The notes beneath the pieces are model-generated. The model was not told where the DNA came from, made no database searches, and was given only the letters and a program-made list of their open reading frames with translations. Below are positions 1 to 11,410 of a stretch of 64,000 bases of DNA, piece after piece. The position numbers were made by a program, and so were the translations under genes. Numbering within the stretch: position 1 is the stretch's first letter; each line of letters starts with the position of its first letter. The DNA is from Rutstroemia sp. NJR-2017a BVV2. Taxonomy: Eukaryota; Ascomycota; Leotiomycetes; Helotiales; Rutstroemiaceae. The stretch covers positions 124,001 to 188,000 of the forward strand of contig NJPS01000059.1 in the NCBI GenBank assembly GCA_002946415.1, written 5' to 3'.

Positions 1-2875
1 CCAATTCATCAACCTCATCGTCTTCCATGTTTATACTCGTATCACGATTCCGAACGCCGACACTAGGTCCCCATGGACCTCCTGATGCCTCCCTCTCAGC
101 AAGCTCTTCACTTCGCCTCTCGGCACTTCTCAGCGCCCCAATATCTTTTTCTACATCCAAAAACATAGCCCTCGTGTCTTTAACCAGAGAGTTTTCATCG
201 ATTTCGTAACCCTCCTTCCCTTTCTCAGAAGCTTGTCGCTTGGTTTCGAATGCCCGTCCCAAGCCGCGGTCAGGGTCTGCGTTGAACATAATGGCATTGG
301 CAAACATCCGCATTAACTCCTTCTCGAATTGCGCATAGTTGATGATACCCTTCGGGGGAATAAGATCTTCGGATATAGGAAGCCATACACTAGATCTTAA
401 ATCATCAGATGAAGGCTGCGAAGCAGCAATAGCCGCAGCTGCCTTGTTTCCTGCAGTTATGGCAGCTCGAATGGATTTCAGATCCTGTGGGCGAAGGATA
501 AGATGCTTGTAACCCGGAGCATCACGTTCCTTGACTGGATTTGCAAACGTACTTGCATTTCTATGACCACTAATCGATTCCAAAGCAGATGCACTGATTT
601 TCGGAAACGCGCGAGTCCAAAGAACAAAGGTAGGTGGGCCGCGTGGCTCTTTGATTTCTGGACTATCAATTCTCTTTCGTTTCATTGATTGATACGGTGA
701 TGGCACAACCCGGGAACGTCGGTTTGTGCCTTCATCAGCTATGATATCACCTATATCTCCAGGTCCTCCTGGTGTAGCAACTTCTTGCTTGACACGCCGG
801 TTAGGAATATCAGTTTCCAAAGATAGTTCATCAGCATGGGATTGTGTTGATTGACTCCTCCTGAACGAATCGGCTCCCACCGGTGAACTTGCATTGATGA
901 TGTGTTTCCGCTGTGATTTTGACGGTTGTGCTGGAGTACTCTTCTTCCCAGATGACTTTTCCACAACTTCAGAGACTTTCACTGGTTTCAGAATAGGACT
1001 GATCGGCTCAGTCTGGGGACGTAGGGGTTCGGTTCGTATTCGAGGTGTAGCACCATGCGGCCGTGGCGTCCATTTGGTACCACTGCCTGTTATGTAGGAA
1101 AGGCCTGGTTGCGATATAGGAGTTTGAGGTTGTGAGATTTGAGATGGTTGAGGTCTCGGAGCTTGAATAGGGGTGTTTGCTGATATCGAAGGTCGCGGGC
1201 TTTGGTTCGCATTATAGGGAGAATTGTATTGCCTATTCTCTGGAGCGACCAGCTCCGGTCTAGGAAACGCTGGTCTGTTGGGAGGGGCTGGGTATGGATA
1301 GTTTTGAGGTGGCATCGGGTATGGTGGCTGAAACGGAGAGCCCCATTGAGGAGGATGGCCAGTTGAAGAAGGAGGTCTTTGTTGAGGCGGAAAGGAATGG
1401 GTATATGGGGCATGGGGAGGAGCTTGGGGTGGAAGTTGTCCCTGAGAAACCATTGGACCTTGTGGCATCATGGGTGAGCCAGAAGGTGCACGATACTGCT
1501 GCCCAGCAAGATCCGCCAACTGATCTAGTTGATTGCCGGAAGCACTTGGTGATCGACCCATTGTGTGGGGTGGAGGAAGGAGGACTCCTTGTTGGTATTG
1601 TGGGTTTAATGGAGATGATGGTACTGAGTGATGTGGTTGAGGTAAGTGGGGACTTGTTATCGAGTTTCGATGCGGAGGAGGAGGAGGAGGAGGGTAGGAG
1701 TGTGGAGGATAGCCATGCGGAGGAGGATATTGCTGTGGAGGATAGAACTGTGTATGAGGGGATGGGTGAGGGGAGCCAGGTTGGCCTGCCTGGTATTGGT
1801 GTTGTGAGTGTGGTCCAGGATGGAATGGCGGTTCCCATTTCAGAGGAGGACCGGGTTGCGGGGCATGAATCTGTAGAGGAGATGGGCCATGAGGCCCGTG
1901 AGATCCGTGACTACCAGACCTTTGATGGGAAAATGGTGGGGCATGTTGATTTGCATTACCATTTCGCGGCTGTTGGTCCGGTGGTGGATGAGATGCAGTA
2001 GGTACAGGTGTAGAGTTCTGAGTATTCAAAACATCACTAATAGCCAAACCTTCTGGGCGGCCTTCTGTCCTTGGAGAGAGCCCTGGCGATGGTGATGCTT
2101 TCGTTCTACCTTGATCTTTGACCAGTTGTGGTAGAGGCGGAGGAATTGCTATTTCAATTGACCCTGCCTGCGGATGCTGTAACTCTGCAGGCTTCGGCTC
2201 CGTGGGTCTTGCATCGTGAGGCCTAATGCCCGCCGCCTTTGGCTCTACAGATGTCGACTCTTGCGGCCTGGGCTCGGCAGGCTTTGGCTCCTGTGATGTT
2301 GCTTGTTGCAATACCGAACTGCTTCCCGTAACCCCGTTTGTTTTCGAAGAAGTAAGTCTATCTGCCGCTCCGTGTCCATTTTGATTAGTCGCGATCTGCT
2401 CCTCCCTCGGCATTCTCTCATCCCACTCCCCTCTCTCGATCGCAGCAATGTCACGTTGAACATTTCTATAATTTTCTTCATCCTCCTCGATGGCCCGTAT
2501 CATGTACTCTCTGTATCGCGTATACAATCGATCTACCAGCTGCGGTAACTTCTCTCGATAATCTTGGGCATCTTTGATGGAGGGTAGTGGTGAATTGGAA
2601 AGTTTTCGTTTCTTGGTGGGCGATTGTCCTGGTTCCTCTTGCGCATCTTGTTCCGCTTCCGATCTCAATTCTTCTCGTACAAGTCGCAAGTAAAGGCTCC
2701 CCAAGGAGTCGGCACTCAATCTTCTAGCATCGTATGTTTCCCCATCCTTCACCAAACGATTATTCGTCAATGCATGCGAAATTCGGACGAAAGAACTGGA
2801 ATCTGTGCCATATGCGACAAGGGACTGGAACAGCAATAAACATTCGAGGGGAGTATATGCTGATGTAGTATTCAT
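1..2875 (-). CDS. Bromodomain protein of the BRD8/Bdc1 type (NuA4-associated), 3' end cut by window edge
   Basis: One open frame runs leftwards from an ATG at 2875 to the window edge, about 958 codons with no stop in the stretches I translated. The N-terminus (MNTTSAYTPLECLLLFQSL...) is a short helical domain like the one that opens BRD8 and fission-yeast Bdc1. A KKRK basic stretch follows, then repeats around EPKPAE (about 2175-2300), then a long Pro/Gln/His-rich low-complexity linker (about 1000-2100). A bromodomain lies at about 270-625, with APGYKHLILRPQDL and MFANAIMFNADP; the Asn of MFNADP sits where the acetyl-lysine-binding Asn is expected. BRD8 and Bdc1 are subunits of the NuA4/TIP60 histone acetyltransferase, so a role in acetyl-histone reading is likely. 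The C-terminus lies outside the window. The bromodomain is clear; the BRD8/Bdc1 subtype is inferred from architecture. Confidence 0.82.
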   Translation of the reverse strand, partial: MNTTSAYTPLECLLLFQSLVAYGTDSSSFVRISHALTNNRLVKDGETYDARRLSADSLGSLYLRLVREELRSEAEQDAQEEPGQSPTKKRKLSNSPLPSIKDAQDYREKLPQLVDRLYTRYREYMIRAIEEDEENYRNVQRDIAAIERGEWDERMPREEQIATNQNGHGAADRLTSSKTNGVTGSSSVLQQATSQEPKPAEPRPQESTSVEPKAAGIRPHDARPTEPKPAELQHPQAGSIEIAIPPPLPQLVKDQGRTKASPSPGLSPRTEGRPEGLAISDVLNTQNSTPVPTASHPPPDQQPRNGNANQHAPPFSHQRSGSHGSHGPHGPSPLQIHAPQPGPPLKWEPPFHPGPHSQHQYQAGQPGSPHPSPHTQFYPPQQYPPPHGYPPHSYPPPPPPPHRNSITSPHLPQPHHSVPSSPLNPQYQQGVLLPPPHTMGRSPSASGNQLDQLADLAGQQYRAPSGSPMMPQGPMVSQGQLPPQAPPHAPYTHSFPPQQRPPSSTGHPPQWGSPFQPPYPMPPQNYPYPAPPNRPAFPRPELVAPENRQYNSPYNANQSPRPSISANTPIQAPRPQPSQISQPQTPISQPGLSYITGSGTKWTPRPHGATPRIRTEPLRPQTEPISPILKPVKVSEVVEKSSGKKSTPAQPSKSQRKHIINASSPVGADSFRRSQSTQSHADELSLETDIPNRRVKQEVATPGGPGDIGDIIADEGTNRRSRVVPSPYQSMKRKRIDSPEIKEPRGPPTFVLWTRAFPKISASALESISGHRNASTFANPVKERDAPGYKHLILRPQDLKSIRAAITAGNKAAAAIAASQPSSDDLRSSVWLPISEDLIPPKGIINYAQFEKELMRMFANAIMFNADPDRGLGRAFETKRQASEKGKEGYEIDENSLVKDTRAMFLDVEKDIGALRSAERRSEELAEREASGGPWGPSVGVRNRDTSINMEDDEVDEL

Positions 2876-5440
2876 GCCACGGTATCCTCCTCGCCAGCTA
2901 TCGAGGGGATTTCCACGACTTGGAGGAAGAAGAAGAGGAGCCACGACGAGGGATGGGATGGGATCAATCTGGAGGACAAGTTCAAACAATTAATTTGGTT
3001 GATTCTCGCGACGGAGAGCCGATGAGAAAAATGAAAACCTACTACTTGATGGAATATGATATCGTAATCGACATGAATATTATCGTGAAATAGTGGTCGT
3101 GGTTGATGGTGTGTTGTTGTTGATTGCAAAGATGAGAGAGAGAGAGGGATTGATTGTAGGAGTTGAAGGTAGAAGAGTTAATTATTGTATTGTACTGGCC
3201 TTAAGGTTATGATGTTATTCATGTTGTTCACAGCTACGACCCGTGAAAATGGTGAATTATAGCTCTTCAATCAAGGCTCGACCGTTCTCAGCGTGAAATC
3301 TCCAAGTGCAATAGAATTTTTGGGCTTGCTCTGGAAGAATTTGGTGGATGAGTGTACGCAGTACCTCAGACGGAAATCAATCACGTGCCATGGAATATCG
3401 AAGTTTGTTTGTGACAAGTAAGGTTATGTAGTGCAGCAGTCGATACAATTGTTGAATTGCCTGGTGGACTGCTGGGATAGATAGACCACCGGATAGGGTT
3501 AGTAATATACAAAATTGTGTCGGAGGGCGAAGGTGGGCTGTGGTTGTTGGTCTTTTCAGGTTATCGATGGCAATGAAGGGAGTTCCGCTCCAGCTGCCAG
3601 CAAGAATAGTGGTTGTGTGGTTTGTCCCGGTGCTAGCACTGAGTGGAAGCTGGCTGAGGCTGGGTGGAAGACTTCGAGGCAAAATCTTTCCTAGAATTAC
3701 CTACAAAGTACACGAGCTACACAGGGAAGCACGATGTGGATAAGGATAGGCAGCTAGGTAGAAAACTAGTTGTCAAAGTCAGTGTGCCGACGGCAGCTAT
3801 CTGCAAGTGTGGTGTCCGTGGTCAGTTATCGGTGTACGACGTCGACCAGCAGTAACTTCGCTCTGTGAATGTTGCATTCCGATTTATTCTGCAAAGGAGG
3901 ACGAAAGGCGAACACGGCAGACAGGAAGGTCGATCGTTTCCGACTGTCCTTTGCATGGTGTGGTGGCTGGTGAAGTCTGCAGACCTCTTGCGTCGAGTCA
4001 TAATTAGACAAGATTCTCCTTTGGAGACAGCTTAGGGGAGGGGAGGAGATGATACTAGTATATGCCTCTCTTGCAAGACAAGACAACAGCTGGACAGGGT
4101 CGGGTTAGTCGACGCCAGAAAACATTAAGAGACGGCATTAACTGATTGACCTGGCTGGTGTTTAGGGAGTTTGATTGCTGGTGCTCTTGCATGATGGAAG
4201 CGGAACGTTAAGGTTAGCTACTCGTTAGTACTGTTGCTATCCCGTCCAAAGAAGCTGCTGCCAGACTGTCTCCTTTTTTGCATACTAGATTCCCTCCTTT
4301 TGTACTCCTTAACCCTCCTTAACCCTCCTTAACCCCAATGAAGTATGAAGTAAGTTAGAGTGTCAAAATGCACTCGCCTCTCGAGTATTGGATGAACAGA
4401 GTCTGCCTGGCGCTCTCTTTCCCGAAGTGCTGCCTCACACATTGATAATAATCATCTGGTTAGTAGATAGTCTGGGATTCTTATGAAGCCCATATAAACT
4501 TATGAAGTCCTTCCATCCATGCTAGATCTAATGATCTTCATGCTTCATGTTGAAATCGTAAATGCATTGGAAAATCGACATACAGAGCCCGCACGGTACA
4601 AGCATAAATGCTGTTCCATTCTCATTAATCATGGAATTCCGAAAATGGGCTGAGGGGCTGTTACCAGAACAACCTTCGATGCTTCCTCTGCACATTCCAC
4701 ACATTCCATACATATGTTGTCTGACCGTTTTCAGCCTTCTTCGCTCGTAGCACGTACTTGTAGGCAAATTCAGCAACAGTACAGTAAGGCTTCCGTCGAA
4801 AGTCAGCCTCTGGGCGATATACCATCCATGGCCCGCAGTCATCCTGAAAGACTCCAGCTGATACCCCTCATAAGCACAAGATTCTTCTGACCTTGAAAAC
4901 GGTCCCTCAGATAAAGTCACAAGTGCATCATCATTCATTTCTCATCTCTCAGCAGACAGGGCATTTCATCTGATGTTGTTTGATGCGCAAATGGGCAATA
5001 ACCTTAATCGATTGAATTTCCAAGCCCCTTTTTCTCATTCTTGCAGTGCCAATCCAAATTACCCCGGGGTCCTCATCTGGGACTTCTAGTGGGTGCGTGC
5101 AGGTGCAGGTGCAGGTGCGGGCTTCAGCTGTTTCCAGGTTGGATCCGCAATCGAGAGTTCATTACGATACAAATACAATACAAAAGCAGAAAAGAATCCC
5201 TGAATCGTGGAATCTACTCTATAAGAATTCTCTACTCATTCATCTCCATTCTGTTCGTCCGAAAGTCGAAATTTATACAGTCCTGACTACACTCGTCGCA
5301 ATCCTCTTCCGTCTCTCGTACCTGAATCTCCCACTACGCGTACCTACCCGGCCCTAACATTCACGCTTGTCCGTGGATAGCTTCATAAAGCTACCCTACA
5401 TTATCTACGATTACCCGTTATCGCTCCTCCAACCAACGTC
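2876..5440. other. Gene-poor intergenic region
   Basis: Divergent space between the bromodomain gene (leftward) and the coiled-coil gene (rightward). It contains a decamer tandem repeat at 4305-4336 and a short GGTGCA repeat near 5099-5117. A 136-codon ATG-started frame on the minus strand (4528-4938) has no recognisable domain and is not called. I see nothing else. Confidence 0.5.
4305..4336. repeat. Tandem decamer repeat (CTCCTTAACC), about three copies
   Basis: Read directly: the unit CTCCTTAACC occurs three times in succession in non-coding DNA. It is too short and irregular to be telomeric (the usual fungal unit is TTAGGG), so it is a small minisatellite. Confidence 0.8.
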
Positions 5441-6161
5441 ATGTCCGACGCAGAACTCGACAATGAGTGGCAGCCCACCGGCAGACCGCAATCGTATGTT
5501 CATGAGTAGCAAATGGCAACTATCTTCCGACAAGAGACTGATTCGTTGAAACAGAACAATGGCGAGATCATTTGCCCTCGCCTTGGACGAAATGTTCAAG
5601 CTCGACAACAGCCTTGAGGATCTCGATGCTGTAGTCTCAGAAAAGTAAGCGTCTTCTGCGAATAGCACATCCTCTACTGCAAAATACTGATAATATACTC
5701 TCGCCTGCAGGAAGAGAGAAATATCTTCACAAACCTCCGAACTGGAACAACTCGAAGCTCGAATTCGAGCCACCGAAGAAAAATTAAAGGCCGCCACCAC
5801 CCCAGGAGGCTCACCACCCTCTAAGTTCTCATCCCAAGCACAGCAGCAGCCAACATCTACATCAAACCCCACAAGTCCTCTAGAAGCAAAGTTTGGGAAC
5901 AACATCACATCATCATCAATGCGAGGGGGGGCCGAAACCACCGAAGATAAATTCACAACCCGACCACATCCCATCAAACAAACATCCCCATCATATTCCA
6001 CAACCACAGCCCTCACATCTCAAATGCCAGGGGCATTACCGCCAACTCCAGGTGCTAGCGAAGGTGAATACGAATTCGTGAGCAGCGATTGTGAAAGGAC
6101 AAGTGCTGACTATGTTATGATTGCAAAAGATGGAGAGGTCCCATTGACAGGTACCGAATAA
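5441..6161 (+). CDS. Small coiled-coil protein of unknown function
   Basis: Three exons, 5441-5493, 5555-5644 and 5711-6161, join in frame to 197 residues. Both introns have clean GT-AG ends (GTATGT...ACAG, GTAAGC...GCAG) and are 61 and 66 bases long. Without splicing the frame closes at a TAG within the first intron, which supports the model. The N-terminal third is helical (SFALALDEMFKLDNSLEDLD) and runs into a heptad-like coiled coil (SSQTSELEQLEARIRATEEK) at about residues 50-75. The rest is Ser/Thr/Pro-rich and probably disordered, with an acidic, aromatic C-terminal patch (EGEYEFVSSD). It has no signal peptide or membrane segment. I do not recognise the family; a structural or adaptor role is only a guess from the coiled coil. 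Confidence 0.7.
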
Positions 6162-8136
6162 TGAGACACATTTCCACGACGATCAACCAAGCAAGCAATA
6201 TGCAACAACGTCGAGTACAGCACCGAATATAAAGATACTTCGTACAAGGTCTCTTGGTTACTCGATTACACGACAACTGTTACCGTCACCGTTATTATTT
6301 CTGCAAACAGCTATAGTCTAGTCTGTCTGTCGTACGACTTGAATTACCCCCGAATAGTGGACCGATCGATCGTTTATTTGTCCACGTATTACAGATTCCA
6401 TGTTTTGGCGTTACGGATACTGGTTCCTGGATATCGCGAATGCTGTTATCCTTCTCATGCCACATTGCCAATTTTGTTTTGGATATGAAAAATGAGGGTC
6501 AAGAGCAGGCGGTTTCTTCTGGGAGGGTTATGCTGCTTTATATACCTACACTATGGATAATCCTTACTGAAAGAAGGATCTGGGATTTTGGTTTAAATCA
6601 ATGTTTTGTTTTCGTAGACAATTTGTTGTGTGTGTTATCAGTGGTTATGGCGGAGACATTGGGTTGGACATATGTACACCTCTCTCTACCTCCCTAGAAG
6701 TGTCACGAAATCACACGGCGTCTCTGAGCCTCGCGAGCAGTATTATCATTACTCTCTAACGTGGACCATGGTCTCCGGCTTGTTTCACAATTTCGCGACG
6801 TGCTCCCAGTGGAAAACTTGCGGGCTCTAAGTATTACTACCCAGTTTCCATTGGCCTCCGGTGTTAAACACTATAGCCCTTCTTCTTGATCTCTAGCATA
6901 TAATTTTCTCTACGAATGCCTGCAGCTGTCTTCCATTACCCCTCATTTCCTTTCTCTTGTCCAACAAACCCGCGATGCGCCTGCAAAGTATCTATTAGGA
7001 TACGCCTGCAAAATGTAGCTGGACATTGACCTCTCAGTCTGCCCACCTGTGCCCCTCGAGCCCGCGGGTCCCCCAGCTTCCTATGACGCCTCGGTCTGCG
7101 CTTTGCGTCTGTTTTTTTTACTCCAGATCAGTCGATAATGTCCATTTAGCTACGCATCACAGTCCCCATTAAAGTATACTTTAACGTGGTTGAGATGCAC
7201 TGTTCCATTTTACTTTTTAACCCAAACGCAAAACGCAAAACGCAAAACGCAGGTTGTCTTATTTCCTTCAGCTTTCTTCTCTGGGAAACGGCAGTAAGAT
7301 TCCTACGATCAAGTCTCCCGCGACTGCTGCCCTGGCTCTACTGTTTGAGGAGTTGCATAGTTTGGTGATGGTTGGACGGATAGCTTATTTCAGATTTCTC
7401 TAGGCTTATGTTTACTTGACTTTCCTTCACAGCCTTCTTAACTCAAAACCTTTTTCCAAATTCAACCTAGAATTTGTTGCCAATAAAAAAAATCCTGATG
7501 CTATCGCGAAGGGAAAAGGCTCAGACCGAGAAATTAATGGGAGAGCTCCAAGCTAAACTGATGTATATGGAGTGTCAAGTGCATAAAACTTCTTTCGTCA
7601 CTTTATTTCGCGTGTTCTTCGTCCAGGAGCTCCGGTTTATTCGATAATAATATAACTGTCAACAGCCTCTTCAGTGCAGAACTGATTTGAAACAAGATAC
7701 TGGAGCTGAGTATTCAATCTGAAATGCATCCTTGGAATTGTCTTGATAGATTAGTGTTGTTCTACTGTCTCTTCAACGATGCTTTCGGTCATATAGAAAA
7801 ATAGTCAGATAATTCAGTACAGGTTATTGATCATCACGCTCCTTGGTGCTTGCATGACTTTCAAATGCTGCGAATGATTGATAGAATTATTGGTGCAGAG
7901 ATGGAGGGAAGGTAGAATAGCAGTCACCTATCTGTCGGCCAATCAATCATCCTCACAATCACGACTTAAACGGACGAATACATGACGAAAAATGTCGGTT
8001 AAAATTATCCAGAGAATCAAATATATACACAAAAGTTTCAGCACATCTTACCTCCGTACTAGTGAAGGTACAGTCTCCTTCACTTCGCTTATTCCAGCCA
8101 TCTATTTACGCAACCTGTTGTTCCTGTTGCCATCAT
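6162..8136. other. Intergenic region between convergent genes
   Basis: Convergent 3' flanks of the coiled-coil gene and the polygalacturonase gene. It contains a small tandem repeat of ACGCAAA units at 7224-7251. No reading frame here has domain-like sequence. Confidence 0.5.
7224..7251. repeat. Short tandem repeat (ACGCAAA), about four units
   Basis: Seen directly as consecutive ACGCAAA units in non-coding DNA. No function is apparent. Confidence 0.7.
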
Positions 8137-9704
8137 CTAAGAAGGGCATCCGGTAGATGGGTAGTTGCAAGAGCTATCACCTCCCGTAATGCTAACATCA
8201 GTGAAGGTGAAATCCGAGCAAGAATCGCTACCGCACAGAATATAGTAGCTATACGCATCACTACCGCTAGCAGTACCCGTCACACCGCTGAAAGTAACGC
8301 CGGAGATTGTAACACCGTTTGTGGGGCTACCAGTTGGGCCACCGTTGAGGTAATCTTGCTGAACATCAATACCGTAGTTACTGATGTTCGAGAGCTTGAT
8401 GTTGCTGTATGTGATATTCTCGATGGTACCGGTGGTATCAGAGTTGGACTTGATTCGGCATCCGTTCTCGGAATCGGTGATGGTGCTGTCGGAGAAGGTG
8501 ACGCCGGAAACAGTGTTGTTTGATTTGCCGCCAACGGAACCGATGGAAAGTCCGTGGCCACCAGAGCACGTCATGCCTGTGACAAGGATGTTGGAACCGG
8601 AGGTAACGGCGACACAGTCGTCTTGGTTTTTGACGACAATGTCTTTGAGAGTGACGGTGTCGGAAGAAGAAATATCGAAGCCATCGGAGTTGTGCGCGGC
8701 TGGGTCAGAGCCAGATTTGGAGTTCGGAGCATCGCCAGCAGAGTTGTCAAGGGTAAGGCCAGAGATAGTAAGACCCTGGCAGCCGGTGATTTCGAAGCAG
8801 TGAGTGGGCCAGTTTTGGATGTTCAGGTTGGAGATGACTCCGTTAGTAACGTCTTTGACAACGAAAAAGTGGTCAGGCTTGTCGCTTCCTCCGTTGGATC
8901 CCTCACCATCCCAATAGGCAGCTCCGTTGCCGTCAATGACGTGACCCGCTGCTCCAGTTATAGTAATGTCGTTACCCTTAACAACAATAGGGTCGAAGTC
9001 CGCGTCGGCAGTAGTTTCAAAAGTGGTATTTCCAGAGAAAGTGACGGTGGATCCATCTTGGAGGGATTGAAGATCGATGGAGGAGCTAGCCGGGACAGAG
9101 ATGTTGTCCAAAACTATGTTCGTACATGATGCAATCACAGCTGCGATGTCGGCGTAAGCTGTAGCTGTGCATCCAGCCGGGGCACTTGGAGCCGAAGTGA
9201 TCACAGCGGAAGAGGTCGCAGTCGCTGCTGAAGCTGCCGAGGTAGCGATAACAGAGCTAGCAACGAGAGCTTTTGAGGTGGCCTTGGATACATAAGCGGA
9301 CGTTTGAGACTTGGGGTAGGTTGAGCGAACATAAGATGATGCGATGACAACAGCGGAGCTGCTTTGAGCAACAACGATAGAGGATTTCTGGAGAACAGAT
9401 TAGAATCGAACAATCAAACACAGATAAGCTAACTTACGGTTGCGGTGGCGGTAGCCAACGTGGTTGGAACATTCAAGCAGCTGCAAGCGCTCGACAATTT
9501 CTTTGCCTTAGATCCGCATGCAGAAGCTAAGGCGCTTGGTGCATCGGTAGCAGCGCTGTTGCTTGAAGTTGTGTATGTAGCGCAAAAAGGAGCCGCATCT
9601 CCGGCAGAAACAGTGAAGGCTTTCGCACAAGCGTCGGTATCTGGGTTGTCACAACCAAGAACGGCCAATGGGGCCAAGGCACCGAGAATGAACGTAGAAC
9701 GCAT
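8137..9704 (-). CDS. Secreted endopolygalacturonase, GH28, with Cys-rich N-terminal module
   Basis: Two exons, 9704-9438 and 9387-8137, joined across a 50-base intron (GTAAGT...CCAG), give 505 residues. The start at 9704 opens a hydrophobic signal peptide (MRSTFILGALAPLAVLGC). A mature N-terminal module with six cysteines (residues ~18-80, ending SACSCL) and an Ala/Ser/Thr-rich linker to ~150 precede the catalytic right-handed beta-helix. GH28 motifs are present in order: NSD (~322-324, NTD in many relatives), QDD (~344-346), GHG (~366-368) and RIK (~400-402), which include the catalytic Asp residues and the binding Arg/Lys. The enzyme should cut alpha-1,4 linkages in homogalacturonan outside the cell. 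It is longer than typical endo-PGs (about 360-380 residues) because of the N-terminal module and linker. Family assignment is firm; endo mode is inferred from overall similarity to fungal endo-PGs. Confidence 0.93.
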
Positions 9705-9865
9705 TTTGTCCAGCAAATTGAAGTTCTAACGAATGTTTGGTAGAATTGAAGTTGTACAAGTACAAGGATTGAAAAGAAGGGAAGGAATGGACGCAAGAGA
9801 ATGCAAAAGGAGTGATTGATGCTCTGAAGAACTATTTCGATATCAGCCACGGATGACCAGGACTC

Positions 9866-9873
9866 ATATATAC
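9866..9873 (-). promoter_or_regulatory. Possible TATA-like element upstream of the polygalacturonase gene
   Basis: A TATATATG run on the minus strand lies about 160 bases upstream of the pectinase start codon. Distance and composition fit a core promoter element, but AT-rich runs are common here, so support is weak. Confidence 0.25.
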
Positions 9874-10780
9874 ATCTGAAGTGCGGAGTACAAAATTGAG
9901 GAGGACATAGCTCGACGTAATGCGCTATGGATCCAGATGGATTACACAGATTACACAGATTGACCCATCTTGGAAGAGTGGTAGTTGGGGACAAGGGAAA
10001 TTACAGTACCCATAATCGGGAAATAAAACTCCTCCGAAGGAAAAAAGTATGTGAAAACAAAGTGAAGAAGTTCGTAAGGACGATTTAGTCGTCAACGTTA
10101 ATATATTTTGTGGGGCTTTCGGACTAAATCTTTCGAATACTGGTGATGGAATCGAGGCCATTGCATGAGAAACGCGCTTCCGCTGTGAAATATCCCCCTT
10201 TAGCTTAGTTCCCCACAAATAGCCCTAGGGAAACGTCGAAAAGGAGGTTAGATTTTCTGACAGCTTTTCCAAAGGGTGAGGTTATTTAGAGTTTCCAGCC
10301 ATTGATTCCGATGAGTTTGGATAGTATGCATATGTTTGATTGTTTGAATGTAAACAGAACATCGAATAGTCCATCTCAATTGCAGTACAGAGTATTCAAG
10401 AGTCTAACACTGAATTGGTGCACTTTCTACGAAAGTAGTGGATCGTTGATCCGAAAGTATCTTTTTGGCATGGCCTGGCATGGACATGGGGTGTTTTAAA
10501 GTAATTTCGTTGCATTTTGTTTCTGGTCCCATCTATCTTCCAAACCTTTCCCAGAGTTCACCCATTGAGGGGTCGGCTCCTCGGGTCTGAGAGATAAGAT
10601 GGATTATGGGTCGGTAACTTAGAGGCCATGGCGTGGAAGAGAGATCGGTGATTATATTTGGATCCGAACTATCCTTAGTCGCTGCGGGAAAGACATGTCG
10701 TCTACAGGTTCTATCAGATGGAGTTCAATAGACGTCGTTCTCGTGAGAAAGTTTGATATCTTGTCACTGACAATCCCCCG

Positions 10781-10812
10781 TGCTTGGCTGCTTGGCTGCT
10801 TGGCTGCTTAGC
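10781..10812. repeat. Short tandem repeat of TGCTTGGC units
   Basis: Read directly: three to four consecutive copies of TGCTTGGC, the last ones diverged. Non-coding context, no apparent function. Confidence 0.7.
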
Positions 10813-11410
10813 TTCTTGGCTACAAGCACCACAAGCCTTTCGAAAATCATAAAATGGCTTGTGGAAAGCTTGAACGAGCTTGTATTTAATGCCAATGCTT
10901 GGAGACAGTCATGGCAGGCGCAGCCGCTATGTCCATCTTTCATCCCAGGTGTGTGCCTACATGACGTCCGAAATGTCGGTTTCCTCCATGATGGTTTGTG
11001 TTGGTGATATTTCGTGGAGCATAGCGACTCGCGGTGAACCCTGCACATCGTCGCAGATCATAAGAAATTCAGGGCACTCGCCCAGGTCCCTTGGGAGGGT
11101 TGTTTCAGGAAGAAAAGATATCAATGCACCAACCACCCATGTGGCAAGCAGTGCGAAGCGCGGGATTGTGATTACGCGGTCAAGCCATTCTTGGAAATGC
11201 TTGACATGGTCCAGCGTTTCGTGTTCATGAAATCTTCATGCTCCACTTGGATCTCTGGAGAACCCTGAGAGTTTAATCTATCCGCGGCGGCTGCGTACGA
11301 CTTCTTGTTCGTCTATACAAGCTTACAGGAGTTCTCAAATGGGATAGCAATGGCACAATACATAGTGGCACGGTCTCGATTCGATTGACCTTATGTAAGC
11401 ACCTACTACA

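Noticed and set aside
1294..2001. 235-codon plus-strand frame rich in Glu, Gly and Val
   Set aside because: It is antisense to the Pro/Gln/His-rich linker of the bromodomain gene; its composition is the mirror image of that low-complexity tract.
4305..4336. Telomere-like repeat
   Set aside because: The unit is CTCCTTAACC, a decamer, and not CCCTAA; three copies do not mark an interstitial telomere.
4528..4938. 136-codon ATG-started minus-strand frame
   Set aside because: No domain, membrane or signal features, irregular composition and no promoter or splice support; left out as probable chance.
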